From assembly GCA_029953675.1 (NCBI GenBank), contig JAMWBK010000006.1, positions 2,046,001-2,110,000 of the forward strand: a stretch of DNA of 64,000 nt, read 5' to 3'. This stretch comes from Rhodosorus marinus. Its lineage: Eukaryota > Rhodophyta > Stylonematophyceae > Stylonematales > Stylonemataceae. The position numbers and the translations under genes are program-made. The notes beneath the pieces were generated by a model that saw nothing but the letters and a program-made list of their open reading frames with translations, searched no databases and was not told the origin of the DNA. Below, piece after piece: positions 1 through 11,578 of the stretch. The number at the start of each line of letters is the position of its first letter. Position 1 is the first letter of the stretch.

Positions 1-1109
1 AGGTGAGGGCAGAGACACCGGATGCTTACGACAAAAATCGACCCTCGTAAATATTATGTAGGTCATTGCTGATGCTGGTACGCCATGTATATCTGACCCG
101 GGTTGGCAAATCATTGACATTTGCCTTGAGAAAGGTGTTAAAGTCATTCCCATACCTGGAGTCACTGCAGCAACGGCGGCTTTGTCCGTAGCAGGTATGG
201 CAGTCTGTGCTTGAAGGACTGTGATTGCTCTACATCGCAATATAGGAAGCGACCCTTCTGAAAGTAGTTTCTTTGGTCCCCTTTTTGAAGGCTGCTCATC
301 TCAAATATACTCGTTTTTCGGCCTGATATCTAATCAAAAGAAGAAGCTGAAGAAGAAGTCATTCAAACTAATTCAACAATGCGATGAGGCCATTGTCCTG
401 TATGAATCGAAGCACAGGCTCGTGAAGACGTTAGAGGTAAGCAAATAGGCTTGTCAATGTTTAGAACAAGCGTTTAGACTGTGTATCAGAGGAAAGTGTC
501 AACACTAGCCTCAGAGAATACGCACGTTGAGCGAGAGCTTGGCTAACGCGCTTGGACTTTGAGCATGTTCCTTCTTGAGACCTCTCATTGGCGACAGGCA
601 TAACATCGAAAACCTGTCCTTCTGGAGCTCTTCTAATTGTATTGGCACTCTAATCGCAGATACTCTCGAAGATGAGGGGGTTTGAAAGTCGACCGGTAAC
701 GGTGGGCAAGGAGATAACCAAGATGCACGAAGAGATCCAGAGGTTTGAGAACTGCATGGAGGCTGGTTTACACTACGCCGAGCGCAAACCGAGAGGAGAG
801 TACACTTTGGTCATCTCGCCGAAGGAGAAGGCACAAGAAATTCAGATTGGTGAGCTGGACATGTACGAAAGGCAAGAGGAATTCAAAGAAGATTATGATG
901 CCGAGTACATGAACGCCATGGATATTTGTAAAGCACTTGTGGAAGACGGATGTCCAGCACAAACAGCGTGCAGAGTTCTAGCAAGGTTTAGCAAGCTCAA
1001 CAGGCGCCAGCTTTACAACGCCACAATATTATCGAACCAGAAAACCCGGTTGCCCGAGGAAGGGGAAGGGCAGGTTGGCAACGTGATCGACGTTGACTCA
1101 ATTGATTGA
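1..1109 (+). CDS. rsmI: RsmI-like rRNA (cytidine-2'-O)-methyltransferase, 3' part
   Basis: Partial at the left edge: two exon bases are followed by a GTGAGG donor. Exons are 62-194, 246-436 and 660-1109, and their phases join cleanly. The first carries the RsmI hallmark DAGTPCISDPG, followed by PGVTAATAALSVAG. The second has IVLYESKHRLVKTLE and the third GKEITKMHEEIQ and PRGEYTLVI, then a C-terminal helical tail. This order matches the tetrapyrrole-methylase-fold enzymes that 2'-O-methylate C1402 of bacterial-type 16S rRNA. In an alga the likely substrate is plastid (or mitochondrial) small-subunit rRNA, but the targeting peptide lies outside the window. A stretch near 270-310 (SFFGPLFEG, then SFFGLIS) is unusual and may contain an unresolved junction. 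The family call is strong; the target organelle is inferred. Confidence 0.88.
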
Positions 1110-1173
1110 ATTATTCTGAGCATAGGCACTTCAAAAAGCCATTTTTGTGTTGTACCCTATTGGGAGCTGACAC

Positions 1174-1957
1174 CTATAAGAAGCTCTCCCACTCGCTGAC
1201 GGGGCTTACTTTGTAGTATGCGGTGGTACTATCACCGTCCACCAGCGCCAGAATGACATCTTGCTTGTGTTCTTTTGCCCTACTAGAAGCGAACCTCGAA
1301 ATTCTTCATATCAGGCAAGATCAAATGATAAATGTCGAAATCACATCAGCCCCACATCCTGAAATTGCCATTCGGATGCATGCACCAGAATTCATTGCCT
1401 GCTTACTTCGCCAGAGGGACCTGCTCATCTGCTCTGAGAGGAACCACCCAACATGTCTGCACCCCACCGGGTGGATTTGATGCACGATCGTGTCTCCCTT
1501 GCAGCATTATCCTATTGAGAGTTTCATTACGGACAGGAATCGCCGCTTTCCATTTTCTCACCCGCAATAGATCGCTCCACACCTGAATTTTTTCAGAAAG
1601 GCAACAAAGAAGGCTGAGAAACGCGAAGCTAGGCCAAGTGGCAGCAGTCGCGTGTCATATGTTGCGCGAAGCGATTGCTAACATGAGAGTTTAGCGCATC
1701 ACTGATGAAAGACTGGAAGTACCTGATTACAAGACGAGAATGCTCACCTGGTAAACAAGCTCGGCTTCAATCTCAGACGCAGCCAATGTGTTTTTCAGTC
1801 GCTCAAAGTCATCTAGAGCTTCTTCAAAATTCGAAGCATTCCAGAATTGAATAAAACACAGCGCGTATTAGACACAAGACTTCCTCGGCCCGCGCACGGT
1901 CTGTGACCTCAACTCACTCGAGATTTCATCAACCCTCCTCCGCTTGCTTTCTGTCAT
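1174..1957 (-). CDS. SEN15: tRNA-splicing endonuclease subunit SEN15-like
   Basis: Reads leftward from an ATG at 1957 (MTESKRRRVDEISS), through an exon at about 1750-1860 (EEALDDFERLKNTLAASEIE), to a last exon ending ILALVDGDSTTAYYK and a TAG at 1174-1176. The final strand DGDST.AYYK preceded by KQDVILALV matches the C-terminus of the SEN15 family, a structural subunit of the tetrameric endonuclease that removes introns from nuclear pre-tRNAs. Introns occur at about 1928-1865 and from about 1750 leftward (donor GTGAGC). The middle of the protein (about 1210-1600) is only roughly placed. It converges with the RsmI gene, leaving 64 bases between stops. The call rests mainly on the last exon and on protein size; other exon borders are uncertain. 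Confidence 0.6.
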
Positions 1958-2195
1958 TTTGTGTTTCCCAATCGACTAAAAGTTCGCAAATCAAGTTCTG
2001 AATGGAAACCCAGCAGCCTGCTGCTCAGCGCAAGACCCCTTGAATTCAATGAAACTCCTTGTACCATAGTGCCGAATCGGAAACTAGGAGAAGCTCTCAG
2101 TGCCCCCCCAGACCCTCGCTTCCTCACACAACCCAAAGGGTTGTTGACTGCCTGTTTATGTACCCCGTGGGCATTTCCTTTAATTAAAGAAAATT

Positions 2196-2500
2196 TTGGC
2201 CAACTGGAGTGGCCGCTGACACAAAAAAAGTTGATGTTCTCTTTTTCTTCAGCTATTTTATTTTTGATCGGGCCAAAACCCAGATGGCGAATGATACAGC
2301 GATTCTTCGCCTTGGGCCATGTAAAGTGGCCAAATGTTACATCTGCAATGTACAGGTTCTTCCTTTCGGGCGATGTAAAGTGGCCAATGATCCCTCCGTC
2401 ATGGAAGAGCGGCTTTCGCTTTGGGCTATTCACAGTGGTAAATGAGACATCTTACATTCAATGTCTCTTGGCTGTAGGTAAAGCCTGGTGGGCGATGATC
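2196..2500. repeat. Degenerate ~54-base tandem repeat tract
   Basis: About five diverged units follow each other, each starting with a version of GGGCSATGTAAAGTGGCCAA. The clearest copies start near 2322 and 2376, with weaker ones near 2270, 2430 and 2480. The unit length is close to 54 bases (18 codons), so reading frames stay open on both strands, giving KWPN-like repeats on + and GHFTWP-like repeats on -. It lies between the divergent start of the SEN15-like gene and the convergent end of primase. No known protein family is recognisable, so a non-coding minisatellite is the simpler reading. Confidence 0.6.
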
Positions 2501-2617
2501 CCATAGCATTGTCGAGGAGACCTTTAGGATTTCAGGCTATCATCTGAGAATGTTGTTAACAGTAAGGCGTTGTCGTTGTCGTTATGAATGCCAGTAGCCA
2601 GGGCGTCTTGTGTGTGT

Positions 2618-4217
2618 CTACACGGCCAGGAAATCCCTTGCACCGTTCCGATCCATATCTGAGAGTTTCGCGTGTGTTTTCTTCTCCTCAGCTATGGCTT
2701 TCTCCTTCTCGAGCCCCACGACAAACTCTTGGAATACCTTGATGGCCTTGTTCAGATACTGGGATGGTTCACCTTCCTTCTGGCCCTTCACCACGTTGTT
2801 CACATCCTCAATCAAGTTCTCAATATGAGGCGCGTATTTTGCCGGCATGAACTGCTCACACTCTTCCGCTCGGAATGGAACGCAGACACGGCCTGTCCCG
2901 GGATGGACGCAGAACGGTCCTTTCAGAAGATGTCCGAGATCTCTGCTCACGTTGACATCCAGTCTTGGGTATGTGTAATGGAAGAGAATGTAGTCGGCCG
3001 TTTTCGTCTCGCTGTGCTTGATGAGGTCGTGCTTGACTCTTTCCCATTTGTCGGTTCCTGTACAGAATCGCCTATGATTCAGCCCAAGCTGAACCAGATG
3101 TCTGGACCAAGGGCCTGTCCAATGACTTACCAGACCAATTCTTCGAGGACGTGCTAGTTAGGCGATCCAGTAGCTGTTCACGCAGCGCAGGGTTGGGAAT
3201 GAACGACAGCATCTGCTTGATTCGCTGAGGAGTTGTCATCATACCCTGGTCCTTGAGGACGAACTAACGTATTGACGAACAAACGTGTCCACTGTCAAAC
3301 TGGACTCTCCGAATCTGGGCGAGGAGACAAATTTATGGAGAAGATGGCTTACCTCATTAAAAAGCGGTTCACAGACCTCACGTTTTGCTCGAGAAAGTGA
3401 AGGGTGAAGTGGGTTTGTGATGTCGTCAATTCTCCTCCCAGCGTTATCTTCGGAGACCATCTTCACTGATAAGTACGAAACTATCGCTGACCGCGCTTCA
3501 TTGGAAAGCGACCGAGCTCCTTGATCCGCCACCCAGCAATGGACTCCACGTCGGCCAGAATAGACCCAGAGAAGGTGCCGAAAACCAAAGTCCTCCCGCA
3601 GAGCCGTATCTACAATCTGTTCAATGGGAAAGAGCAACGAAGGCATGCGCTCTCAGATCAAAACTTCAAGCCTCACTTTGAGTACGTCTCCAGGGGTGGT
3701 GGCTAGAACCGTCCGTACCTGGACAGCCCCCGCAATATACTGCCAATTCCTATCACAGACGTCAACAGGATCGCCCTCCTTCAGGTCGCCCATCACGTCG
3801 TAGTAGTCAGTCATGTCAATATCTATCACGAGCTCCTGCGGACGAGAGGAGAAAGTACCATGGGCTCAGAAGCTTGCTCCTCACCCAAACCTGCCACATA
3901 TTCCGTACCTTTTCCAGAGGCACAAGCGAGGCTCCCACGTTCGCCCGCTCTTTAGGCGATATATTATAAACTGCGCCAATATCGATTTTGATCGGTGTCT
4001 GCTTCTTCAAGGTCTCCAGCAACTCGTCCGCATTCGCGAAGGACCGAAACCTCAGATAAACGTCACCGGGAAGTGTGAACGAAATTTCTCGCCGCGGGAA
4101 GTAGGATTCATCGCCGTACGACAGCCATCTATGAAACAGGTCAATTGGGAAATGCTTCGAATAATACCATCGCAACTGCGACTCGAATTCTCCCGCCGGG
4201 TTTCCCGTCGTCGCCAT
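2618..4217 (-). CDS. PRIM1: DNA primase small (catalytic) subunit
   Basis: Catalytic subunit of the eukaryotic DNA polymerase alpha-primase, making RNA primers in the nucleus. The first exon shows WYYSKHFPIDLFHRWLSYG, RREISFTLPGDVYLRF and KIDIGAVYN. Removing an intron (GTACGG...CCGCAG, about 3915-3836) gives ELVIDIDMTDYYD, with the metal-binding DxD at about residues 108-110. Later exons carry REDFGFRHLLWVYSGRRGVHCW, then NPLHPSLSRAKREVCEPLF, and the C-terminal GPFCVHPGTGRVCVPF. This is the full order of the archaeo-eukaryotic primase fold, so the gene looks complete, ending in TAG/TGA-type context at 2618. I chose the ATG at 4217 (MATTGNPAGE) because it best matches family length; an upstream in-frame ATG at 4244 is possible. 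The zinc-site region looks depleted in cysteines (see findings). Confidence 0.93.
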
Positions 4218-4244
4218 CGCAAAACCGACCCGAACACACACCAA

Positions 4245-5275
4245 GCTAAGCCCCCAACCGCGACCACCGAAACAAACCGTGAACTCAAAGCAAGGAAACG
4301 CTTCTAGGATAACGTCAAGATTCCTCGCTTCTATGTTCTGCCCGCCGGTAACGCTGAGTTCTCAGACTTGCAAAAGCAACCACAAATCAAACCAACCCCC
4401 AAGCTGATGACTAGCTTAACGTTTATAGCAGAAGGCATCAAAGTAACCCAACTCTGCCTTTTGCCTTCTACATGTGCTCATTGTTAAGCTCCCTGTTCGC
4501 TAAGGCACCACAACACAGAAGCAATCAATATTAGCGAAGAGGGACAAAAATATTCCAAAATTAGGTATGTATGTTTTATATAGACTGAGTTTAGGATGAC
4601 AGTTAACTTAGTTTTATAGATGAAACGCTGATTTGGTTATGGATATTTTTGCTTACATCCGTTAAGATGCTTCCCGCGAATATAGAACTTAATAAGGGCT
4701 CTTAATTGGGTTAGCTAATTTGAAAAGTGTATGCTTTATGAGAGCACCAAAAATTCTTGGTGTACAGGACAAATATTGCGCGTTTTTCTGATAATCAAGG
4801 ACCCCTTGGCGGGAGAAAACGTTTGGTGGTTGGGATGGAAGTGTTATTCCTACAATGAACCCCACAGAGGGGAGGCCTGTAGCCTACCCTTTCTACGCAA
4901 GAATCCAGGCATCCATGCCACCAGGGCCTTCAATACAGTCCTTGTTTTTCTTTCAACTGTATCACCCACCAGCTCGCAGTGCATACCCGGTGACCCCATG
5001 GTGTCATTCGGCGCTGATCCTCTGCAGCAGCCTCCGTGAGCCTCGCCACCTGTGAGGTCTTTGCATTGCGCGTTCTCCCCGAGCTACCATGTCGCCCACT
5101 AGAGATTAGCTTTCCTCCAGCAAACTGCTGCTGAACACGAATTCGGTTTCAGGGTCTGTACCAAGGGCCTTCTGCCACTAGGAAGCGAGGAGCGATAAAC
5201 TTCTGAGGCACATGATTAAAACATTTACAAAATACGAAAGCAACTCACAAACAAAATCTGTCATGCTGAAATTCT
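4245..5275. other. Intergenic, no supported gene
   Basis: About 1 kb between the primase start and the end of the RNF10-like gene. The stretch 4540-4740 is strongly AT-rich. A 66-residue open frame at 4855-5055 (+) has no recognisable motif and no splice context that would extend it. This span probably holds the primase promoter and the RNF10 3' untranslated region. Confidence 0.5.
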
Positions 5276-7591
5276 TCAATCCGCGAAAAAGACCTGACTA
5301 CTGAACAGAGTCATTTTCTCTTTCTTTTTCGGCTTTGCAGTCTCCGGGCTTCTAGGTGTTCCCCAAACACCTTGTGGTCGACCGCTGGAAGCGGATGCGT
5401 CACCGCCACCGAGTGCTGGATATTCTGCAGTTGACTGCCCTAAAGATGAGGATGATTCCCCCCCCTCAAGGTCCGGGTAGAAACCCATTTTTTTTGTGAT
5501 CATAGCATAGCTTGATGTCGTTGGACTTGGTGGTGAACCTGAAAACCAAACAAACGGGAGATAGTTTGGTGAAGCTCAGCATTGCGGTTTGATGAAACGC
5601 GTCTCAATTCTTCCAGTTGTCTCACCTCCATCGACTGGTGCCAGGTCTGAAACTTGATCGACTACGTTTCCTGCCGAGTTGCTTTCCGATGGGCTAGTTG
5701 GAGGCAAACTCAAACTCGGGAACGACGATACGTCGCTGATGTCTGCAGACTCAAAGGCAGTAAGAGGCAGTGGGGCTGAGTAGAGCCTCTGGTGGAGATA
5801 GTTAAACTCCTGCAACGTCAGAAACACGTCCTCTTAGCACTACTAGCATCGTTCTCAAACGGGTTCTGTTCCCGAGCATACCTCATATATCGCCGGAGAT
5901 TTGTTTTTACGATTCCTGCGCTCTCTTACAGCTTGCTTACGCCGATTAACCCTGCTGTTCCTCCGGGCAGTCAGATCTGGCCTGAAAGCTTCCAGAGTTT
6001 CCTCTTGGAGGACAGAGCTCAAGTCCATCTCGCACAAACCGAACTCGCTCCCGATGGGAAGATGTGAGAGGAACCGGTATCGCCTGCGTAGCTCCTCTGA
6101 CATCGTGTACCTCTCAATTTCCAATACCTGTCAAACAGAAAAGACCTTAGTACTCGTACAGCGAATGAAGAGATACCATTCATCGCCTCTCCTTACCTTG
6201 GCCTCGATAACCAGAGGGTAATCCCTGAAGCTCTCATGTTCGCGCGACAGGCACTTCACGTTGACTGGATGAAGATAAATATTTTCCCCTGTCGCGGCTT
6301 GATAAAGGAACTTCAGCGAATTGTCCGCATTGGAGTCGGCAGCATGAAAGGAGCCGGATTCCGCCGCATTGGGCTCTATGTCCGAAATCCGATTCACTTC
6401 CTCCTTGTCGCGCTTCACACCCTTCTTCTTGCCACTAGTAGATTTCAACAAGTGAAGCCTGCGTTTGACGTCTCTTCGCTTGCTACGGACTGATGCTTCT
6501 GCAACCTCTGCGAAAGCACTCATCTCCATCACATCCTCCGCCTCCGTCACGGACTTCCGGATCTGCACGAGTAGAACGAACGAGGGACAGACGTTAGCAG
6601 CCGAGCTTTTTACCTTCTCCCCGGCGAACCACAGAGCTTACCTCGTCGAGGTCCCTTTCCAACAATTTCAGATAGTGCTCATCGTTTGTAATATAGTATC
6701 TGGAGAATCCTACGTCCATAGGATCGTAGAGCGACAATTCAACTGAAGGGCTGGCGCTTAGGGGATCAAATCGGTCGACGACGGTGGACTCTCGGTCGCG
6801 CGCCAGAAGGTACATGACCTGCTCTGTATTCTCACAGAACGGTAGTATCTCCCGAAAATCCACAGACTTCAAGTCCTGGGTTTCAAAGTTTTCTGCACAC
6901 AGGGGACAGCGGCCGAAGCTACCAGATACATAGGACATGAGCTTGAGCACGCACAAGTAGCAGTAGATGTGTCCGCACGACGTCATTCTCGGCGAAAGGA
7001 GCGTATCCAGACATATAGGGCAGTTCTTCTCCTTCGACTGGGCATCAGAAAGGACGAGAACTATTTCGATAGAGTTCCAGCTCGCAAAGACGTCTGTCTG
7101 CAGGCCGGTTGAATGCATTTCTCCTCCGCGAGAAATGCAAAAACCAAAGTTGGCTTGCACAAACCTCTCTCTAGAAAATGGCACAGATTCATATCTGCTT
7201 GTCTTCTTCGACTGGTACCCTCTTCTCGAATTGTGACCATCGTGGTCTCCGAAGTCGGCTTCCATGTCTATCGAAAACGAAAAAGGAGGAAAATGTGAGG
7301 GTTAAAAACTTCACAGAAACGCAAAGTTAGTAAGCAAAACTACTTCAGCAGAAACTTACGCATAGCATTTTTCCTCGGCTTCGCCCTTCCTACGTTGAGA
7401 TGCCGCAACTCCGGAATTTCTCGACCGGAATTTCTTCTTCTGAAAGCTCGAGACGAGGACTGACCATTCTGCCGGCGGTCTGCACTCTTGTCTGGTGATT
7501 GCGCAACCCCCGCCTCTCCACTCCTATCTTGCGGTACAAATGGTTTTGCAGAAGCGCGTAGCTTCAATGCTCGCACGTCCGTTGGCTCCAT
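5276..7591 (-). CDS. RNF10: RNF10-type RING finger protein (E3 ubiquitin ligase-like)
   Basis: Six exons read leftward from the ATG at 7591. Exon 1 (to about 7358) is basic and Arg/Ser-rich. An intron with donor GTAAGT and acceptor TCGATAG leads to ERFVQANFGFCIS and the RING: CPICLDTLLSPRMTSCGHIY, then CYLC and CPLC, a C3HC4 arrangement. Next come FLYQAATGENIYLHPVNVKC, YTMSEELRRRYRFLSHLP and a Lys/Arg-rich region, which match the RNF10 order beyond the RING. The last exon (5276 to about 5503) is Ser/Pro-rich with EYPAL. RNF10 proteins in other eukaryotes act as E3 ligases, including on stalled 40S ribosomes; that role here is inferred from family membership. All RING metal ligands appear present. 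Confidence 0.88.
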
Positions 7592-7857
7592 ACGTCGCAG
7601 CTGGTTGCGCGGTAGTTAAGTTCGACCCCTCACTTTCCATTATTGACCTTAGCACTCCATAATAGACTCCAAACAAAAAAAACAACTTATACAGATAGAG
7701 AGACCTCTTCCAATTCAAGCCAATCACCCGCCGAAAACACGCGTGGGCGAAGACCCAACTCCAAATCAACACACACCACCTCCACACGCAAAAAGCGCAA
7801 GGCAGTCCTCTACACGTTGACCGGACAGTCCAGATATCAAGTGTAACCAGCTGTAAA
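7592..7857. promoter_or_regulatory. Probable promoter and 5' region of the RNF10-like gene
   Basis: Short interval to the left of a weak minus-strand candidate and directly upstream of the RNF10-like ATG. It is A/C-rich on the + strand (T/G-rich in the sense of the gene). No clear TATA element or conserved motif is visible, so the assignment rests on position only. Confidence 0.3.
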
Positions 7858-8209
7858 CTAACCAAACCCCCTCCCAAAAGCCTCAACAGCTCCGAACCCT
7901 CCCCTCCCTTTCACCGTCTTCCTCCCCAAAACAAATCCGCTCAACCTCCCCAGCTCCCTCAAAAAAAGCAAAGCAACTCTCCAAGCCACATCAGCCTCTC
8001 TCCAACCTCCAGATTCTCTTACCTGACAAAGCGCCTCCACAGCACTGCCCTTCCACCTCCCTCAACACCTCATATATCTTCTCTAAGCAACCAGCCACAT
8101 AATTTTCTTCCAAGCTCCCTTTCCCACTAGCTCCCCGAAGAGCATCCGCAGAAGAAAAGAGCATCTCAGGCGCCAAACGAAAAACATTCAAAAAACGAAA
8201 AATATTCAT
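7858..8209 (-). CDS. Hypothetical small protein, structure uncertain
   Basis: A minus-strand ATG at 8209 opens MNIFRFLNVFRLAPEMLFSS and a helical stretch with EKIYEVLREVEG. A second overlapping frame (7858-8040) continues with WRVALLFLRELGRLSGFVLG and ends in TAG. The two could be one protein joined by a small intron or frame change around 7990-8040 (a GTAAGAG donor lies there). The hydrophobic segment suggests a small membrane or organellar protein. I recognise no family. A + strand reading of this region has no comparable frame. Confidence 0.3.
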
Positions 8210-8284
8210 GTTGAAGGTGACGCTTAGAGGCCAAACCCTAAAAATGAGAGGACAGGTCTCTCGATTCGCCCAAAAAAGCATCTC

Positions 8285-9110
8285 TAGCCTTCTAGAAATG
8301 TTGAAAATATTATATCCAAGCGAAAGTGACGCTTAGAAACCCAAAACCTGAAACCAGTGGCACATTTATAATTTTGTGCCTTAATGCTGTTTTTCATCTC
8401 TCAACCTAGCCTGGGTTGAAAATCAAGCTTACCCCCTTTTCATTCTAAAGCCACAACACGTATTCATATTATCAATAAATATTGTCAGATATTAATACCG
8501 ACCTAAAGACCAGGTAATGCATTCCCCCCCTTGCCACATGGAAAATCTGAAAGATGGAATGTGCTAAAATCTCAATTTCCGTATTGTGAATGCGAAATTA
8601 CGAATAAACGATCTGTTAGGACAGCTTGTTGATACCGTATTTTAGCAAGTTGGTGGAGCAGAAGGGGGGGGGGGGGAACTACATAGGGAGAACATTATAA
8701 GCTGGGGTTACTTAAAAGAGGTATTTTAGAAAGGAAGCTTAACATATAGGGGGGGGGGTAGAAAGCCAGAGATTGCCTAGAGCTAAATGGTGGGAACAGT
8801 TGTGGATGAATCTTCCTTTGTTCCGGTTATCGCAAAAACTTTTGAAAGTCCTTTGAGGAATTTATCGAAAATACGATTTGAATATATGAAATGAAATAAA
8901 TCTATTCTGCATAAATCCCATATCGTGTGATAATTGGTGAGTTTGAAGAAAAGATCGATATAATTTGGTTGTGATGAACGATGATTGGTCCGCAAGGGAA
9001 CAGGTGTTTCCTGCTAAACTCTGTTTGGGATAGTGATTGGTTTACATATGAGCTAAGACTTCTGGTTGGTTGTTATTGAGATCGAATCTTAGAAAAGTCG
9101 GACGAACTGG
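8285..9110. other. Intergenic with homopolymer G tracts
   Basis: No supported gene. Contains two long G runs (about 8666-8677 and 8750-8758). The phrase GTGACGCTTAGA occurs twice about 110 bases apart (near 8216 and 8326), both copies followed by a C/A-rich CCAAA-type segment. The rest is AT-rich with no clear structure. Confidence 0.5.
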
Positions 9111-9114
9111 AATT

Positions 9115-9772
9115 TCAGTGAACTGGGAATTGCGAGGGGCTGTGTGCGTGCTTTGGGGAACATGGCATTCCGGAACCGAAAATACTGATAATATAATCAA
9201 CTATATAGTTTAATGATTGCTCGACAAGGGGGGAGAATTCCACAAGACTCGCAATCGTTACTTTGGACTGAGATCTTGGAGGTAAGGATTGAATGATTGA
9301 GTGGGGACTGTGACAGAGATGAAACCCGCGATTCGGACATGTCGGAAGCTCATTCTGCACTAGACCTCGAACTGAGAGTGAAGTCCCCAGGTAGACCTGA
9401 ATTTTTATTCTTGATCGGCCTTGGCTTGGTCCGCACATGATCACTTTGAATACAGCGCCATCGTCTGTTTCCATGCGCAGAAAGGCCGCGATGTGTTGCG
9501 AGGAGGAGTAGGGTTTTGTAAGTCACAGAGCGTTCAGCCACGCAGCGCCGTAGGGTTTTCAATGTTATCCTTTGTCCTGAGCCTACGTCCAAGCAGAATT
9601 TCAACCGCATTCCCTTCGCCTTTGAGTTCTTCGCTGAGAATGCCAGGCAACCGTTTGGGCACATTCGCTCTGCTTTGACTGGTATGTAGTGGCGATGTTG
9701 TACAGCTGTTTTCGGTCCAGGTACTTCGAAGAGTCGCTTCGTCCTTTCTGCAGGCTTAGCATAGCTCTCCAT
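9115..9772 (-). CDS. Hypothetical gene, probably two exons
   Basis: Two overlapping open frames on the minus strand: 9350-9772, beginning MESYAKPAERTKRLFEVPGP and containing MRLKFCLDVGSGQRITLKTL, and 9115-9474, containing METDDGAVFKVIMCGPSQGR. A splice or frame change between them would give one protein of roughly 180-200 residues. I recognise no family. Base composition is richer in GC than the AT-rich DNA to its left, which favours coding, but splice points are not clear. Confidence 0.3.
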
Positions 9773-9945
9773 TACCGTAGATTTTGGATCTCCATCGTTT
9801 CGTCAAGCAACGGTGTACTGCGAAACCAGATTTAAAAAATAGTCCCTAGCTAGGTAAGGGTGCTTTCCAATAAATCTGTGAGGCAAGACATAAATTGGTC
9901 AGTAGCTGGTCAAAAGCATTAAGGGCCTCCGATAATTGGTCTTGC

Positions 9946-10769
9946 TCACTCGTCAAGTTCTGGGATGTAGAGATCCGTCGCTCCGCTAATTGTCCGAAAT
10001 GACGACTTCTTGGAGAAAACGACCGTTATCGCACTTAGCCCGCATTGAAGCCCGTCAATGTTCTGCGACGTATTGGGAACATTGACGGTAATGCTACGTC
10101 CGCTTTCATCTGCAACGTGAACATCAAGTACATCTCCAACGCGAACGTCCTCAACCCTGCAAATGTGTGGCACTTCAGTCTTCTCGATCAGCACAGAATA
10201 CTACTATGTGTCGAGCAAATACCTTCCGGTGAATATCCCCGCGTACGGATACCGTCGGAGCTCTACGTTCTTCCTCGCGGCCGAAAACAAGGGTGCGAGT
10301 ATCGGGAAGAATGCGATAATGTGAAACAGCATAATCTGAATCCATCTGCAAGATGGTAGAAAACAACTTCCTTCAGTAACTTCCTCACTTTCGGCATACT
10401 GCGTTGAGTTCACGCACTAACCGTCCAACAATCCATCCGAAAAGAGCATTGAGTAGGAAGCCAACGATCATAACGGCGAAGCGTCTCCTGCGTTCCCTGG
10501 AGCAAAACAGAGTCCAAAACGAAGCGTTGCTTGCGGACTTCAGCAGAAGAATGAACCAAGCCCGAGGAAAGTCAGCGAGCATTCGCCTACTTTTTTCCCC
10601 CAAAGTTCTTTACATACTGCTTGAGGTTTGGCAGTGTTGGAACAAGAAGGGCAGTACTTCGTTCACCGAGCTCGAAAAGCTTGCAAACGGGCAATCTCCC
10701 ACATCGCCGCCTGTCCCGCTTCACAACCCGTCCTAGTCTAAGACCAGCTGTACTGACAAAACCGAGCAT
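9946..10769 (-). CDS. Probable plastid membrane protein, unknown function
   Basis: Read leftward from the ATG at 10769 (MLGFVSTAGLRLGRVVKRDR). Middle exons give a hydrophobic stretch, MIVGFLLNALFGWIVGRL, then after an intron (donor GTTAGTGC, acceptor TTGCAG) either FFPILAPLFSAARKNVELRR with YPYAGIFTGR or an alternative frame. The last exon is soluble: GDVLDVHVADESGRSITVNV and ATDLYIPELDE, with TGA at 9946-9948. The pattern (two hydrophobic segments, an ARKNxELRRYxYAG motif, then a beta-rich tail) recalls cyanobacterium-derived plastid membrane proteins, but I cannot name the family. Exon phases in the middle are not settled. Confidence 0.55.
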
Positions 10770-11578
10770 GGCTTGTAACTTCAGACACTTCTCTTAATTA
10801 TGCAGAACCACGACAATACACCTCCTCGCATCGCGACGTACCTTTATTCTGCTTTACACATCATTTCATAACCACCTTTCAGAAGCGGCTTGAGTGATGT
10901 CCACCACTAGGTATTCTAGTCGGGTTCTTTGGGACAGCATCGGATCCAGGTGAAGATATATCTATTCCATGACAAAACGAGCGATAGGAAACCTGGCGAC
11001 CATTTTCAAGTACACTGGTCCGAATGGTGGTAGCTATAGTCGGTCGACTTCATTTCAGCTAGCGACTCTGCCAGTCCCTTCGACTCTGCTTTGACTTCAC
11101 CGGGAAGGACCTGTTGAGTACTTCTAGGTCCCAAGTTGTTTAAAAAACTTGGTTCATTACCAGAAGGGCTCACAGAACGTTACGTTTCATCAACCAAGTT
11201 TCTTAACGCATAGTTTCATCCACGACCTTCAGTACGTCTATAACTTCAATTTGGTTGAAGTGTATTTAATTAACTTACGCCAGTCCTCAAAACATGAAAT
11301 GTAATGAATTTGATTATATTGTATTTGCCGGTTGGGTGTGAGCACATTGATTGGCTTCTATTTATTAAATTGGCATTTATTATTATCTGTTAGCGTTTAT
11401 TTTTGCAACACAGCAAATTGTACTTAATTCCATCTCGCAGTGAATCTCATATGAACGCCGTGGCTTGTGAACCGAGATTAATGAAGACAGAGTGTGGGGC
11501 TGTTTGGTTGGAGATGCGTTGACTTTTATTTGCGGCAATCAGGTATTTTACTATTGATTTGTTCATCTGATTCGTGTC
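10770..11578. other. Intergenic between divergent genes
   Basis: Holds the promoters of the minus-strand membrane protein and the + strand TrmL-like gene. A short inverted repeat, CAAGTTGTTTAAAAAACTTG, lies near 11130-11150. The segment 11260-11410 is AT-rich. No coding signal seen. Confidence 0.5.

Noticed and set aside
1961-2506. A 181-codon + frame and an overlapping 159-codon minus frame as real proteins
   Set aside because: Both are kept open by the 54-base repeat period and neither has a domain or splice context; they are recorded as a repeat tract instead.
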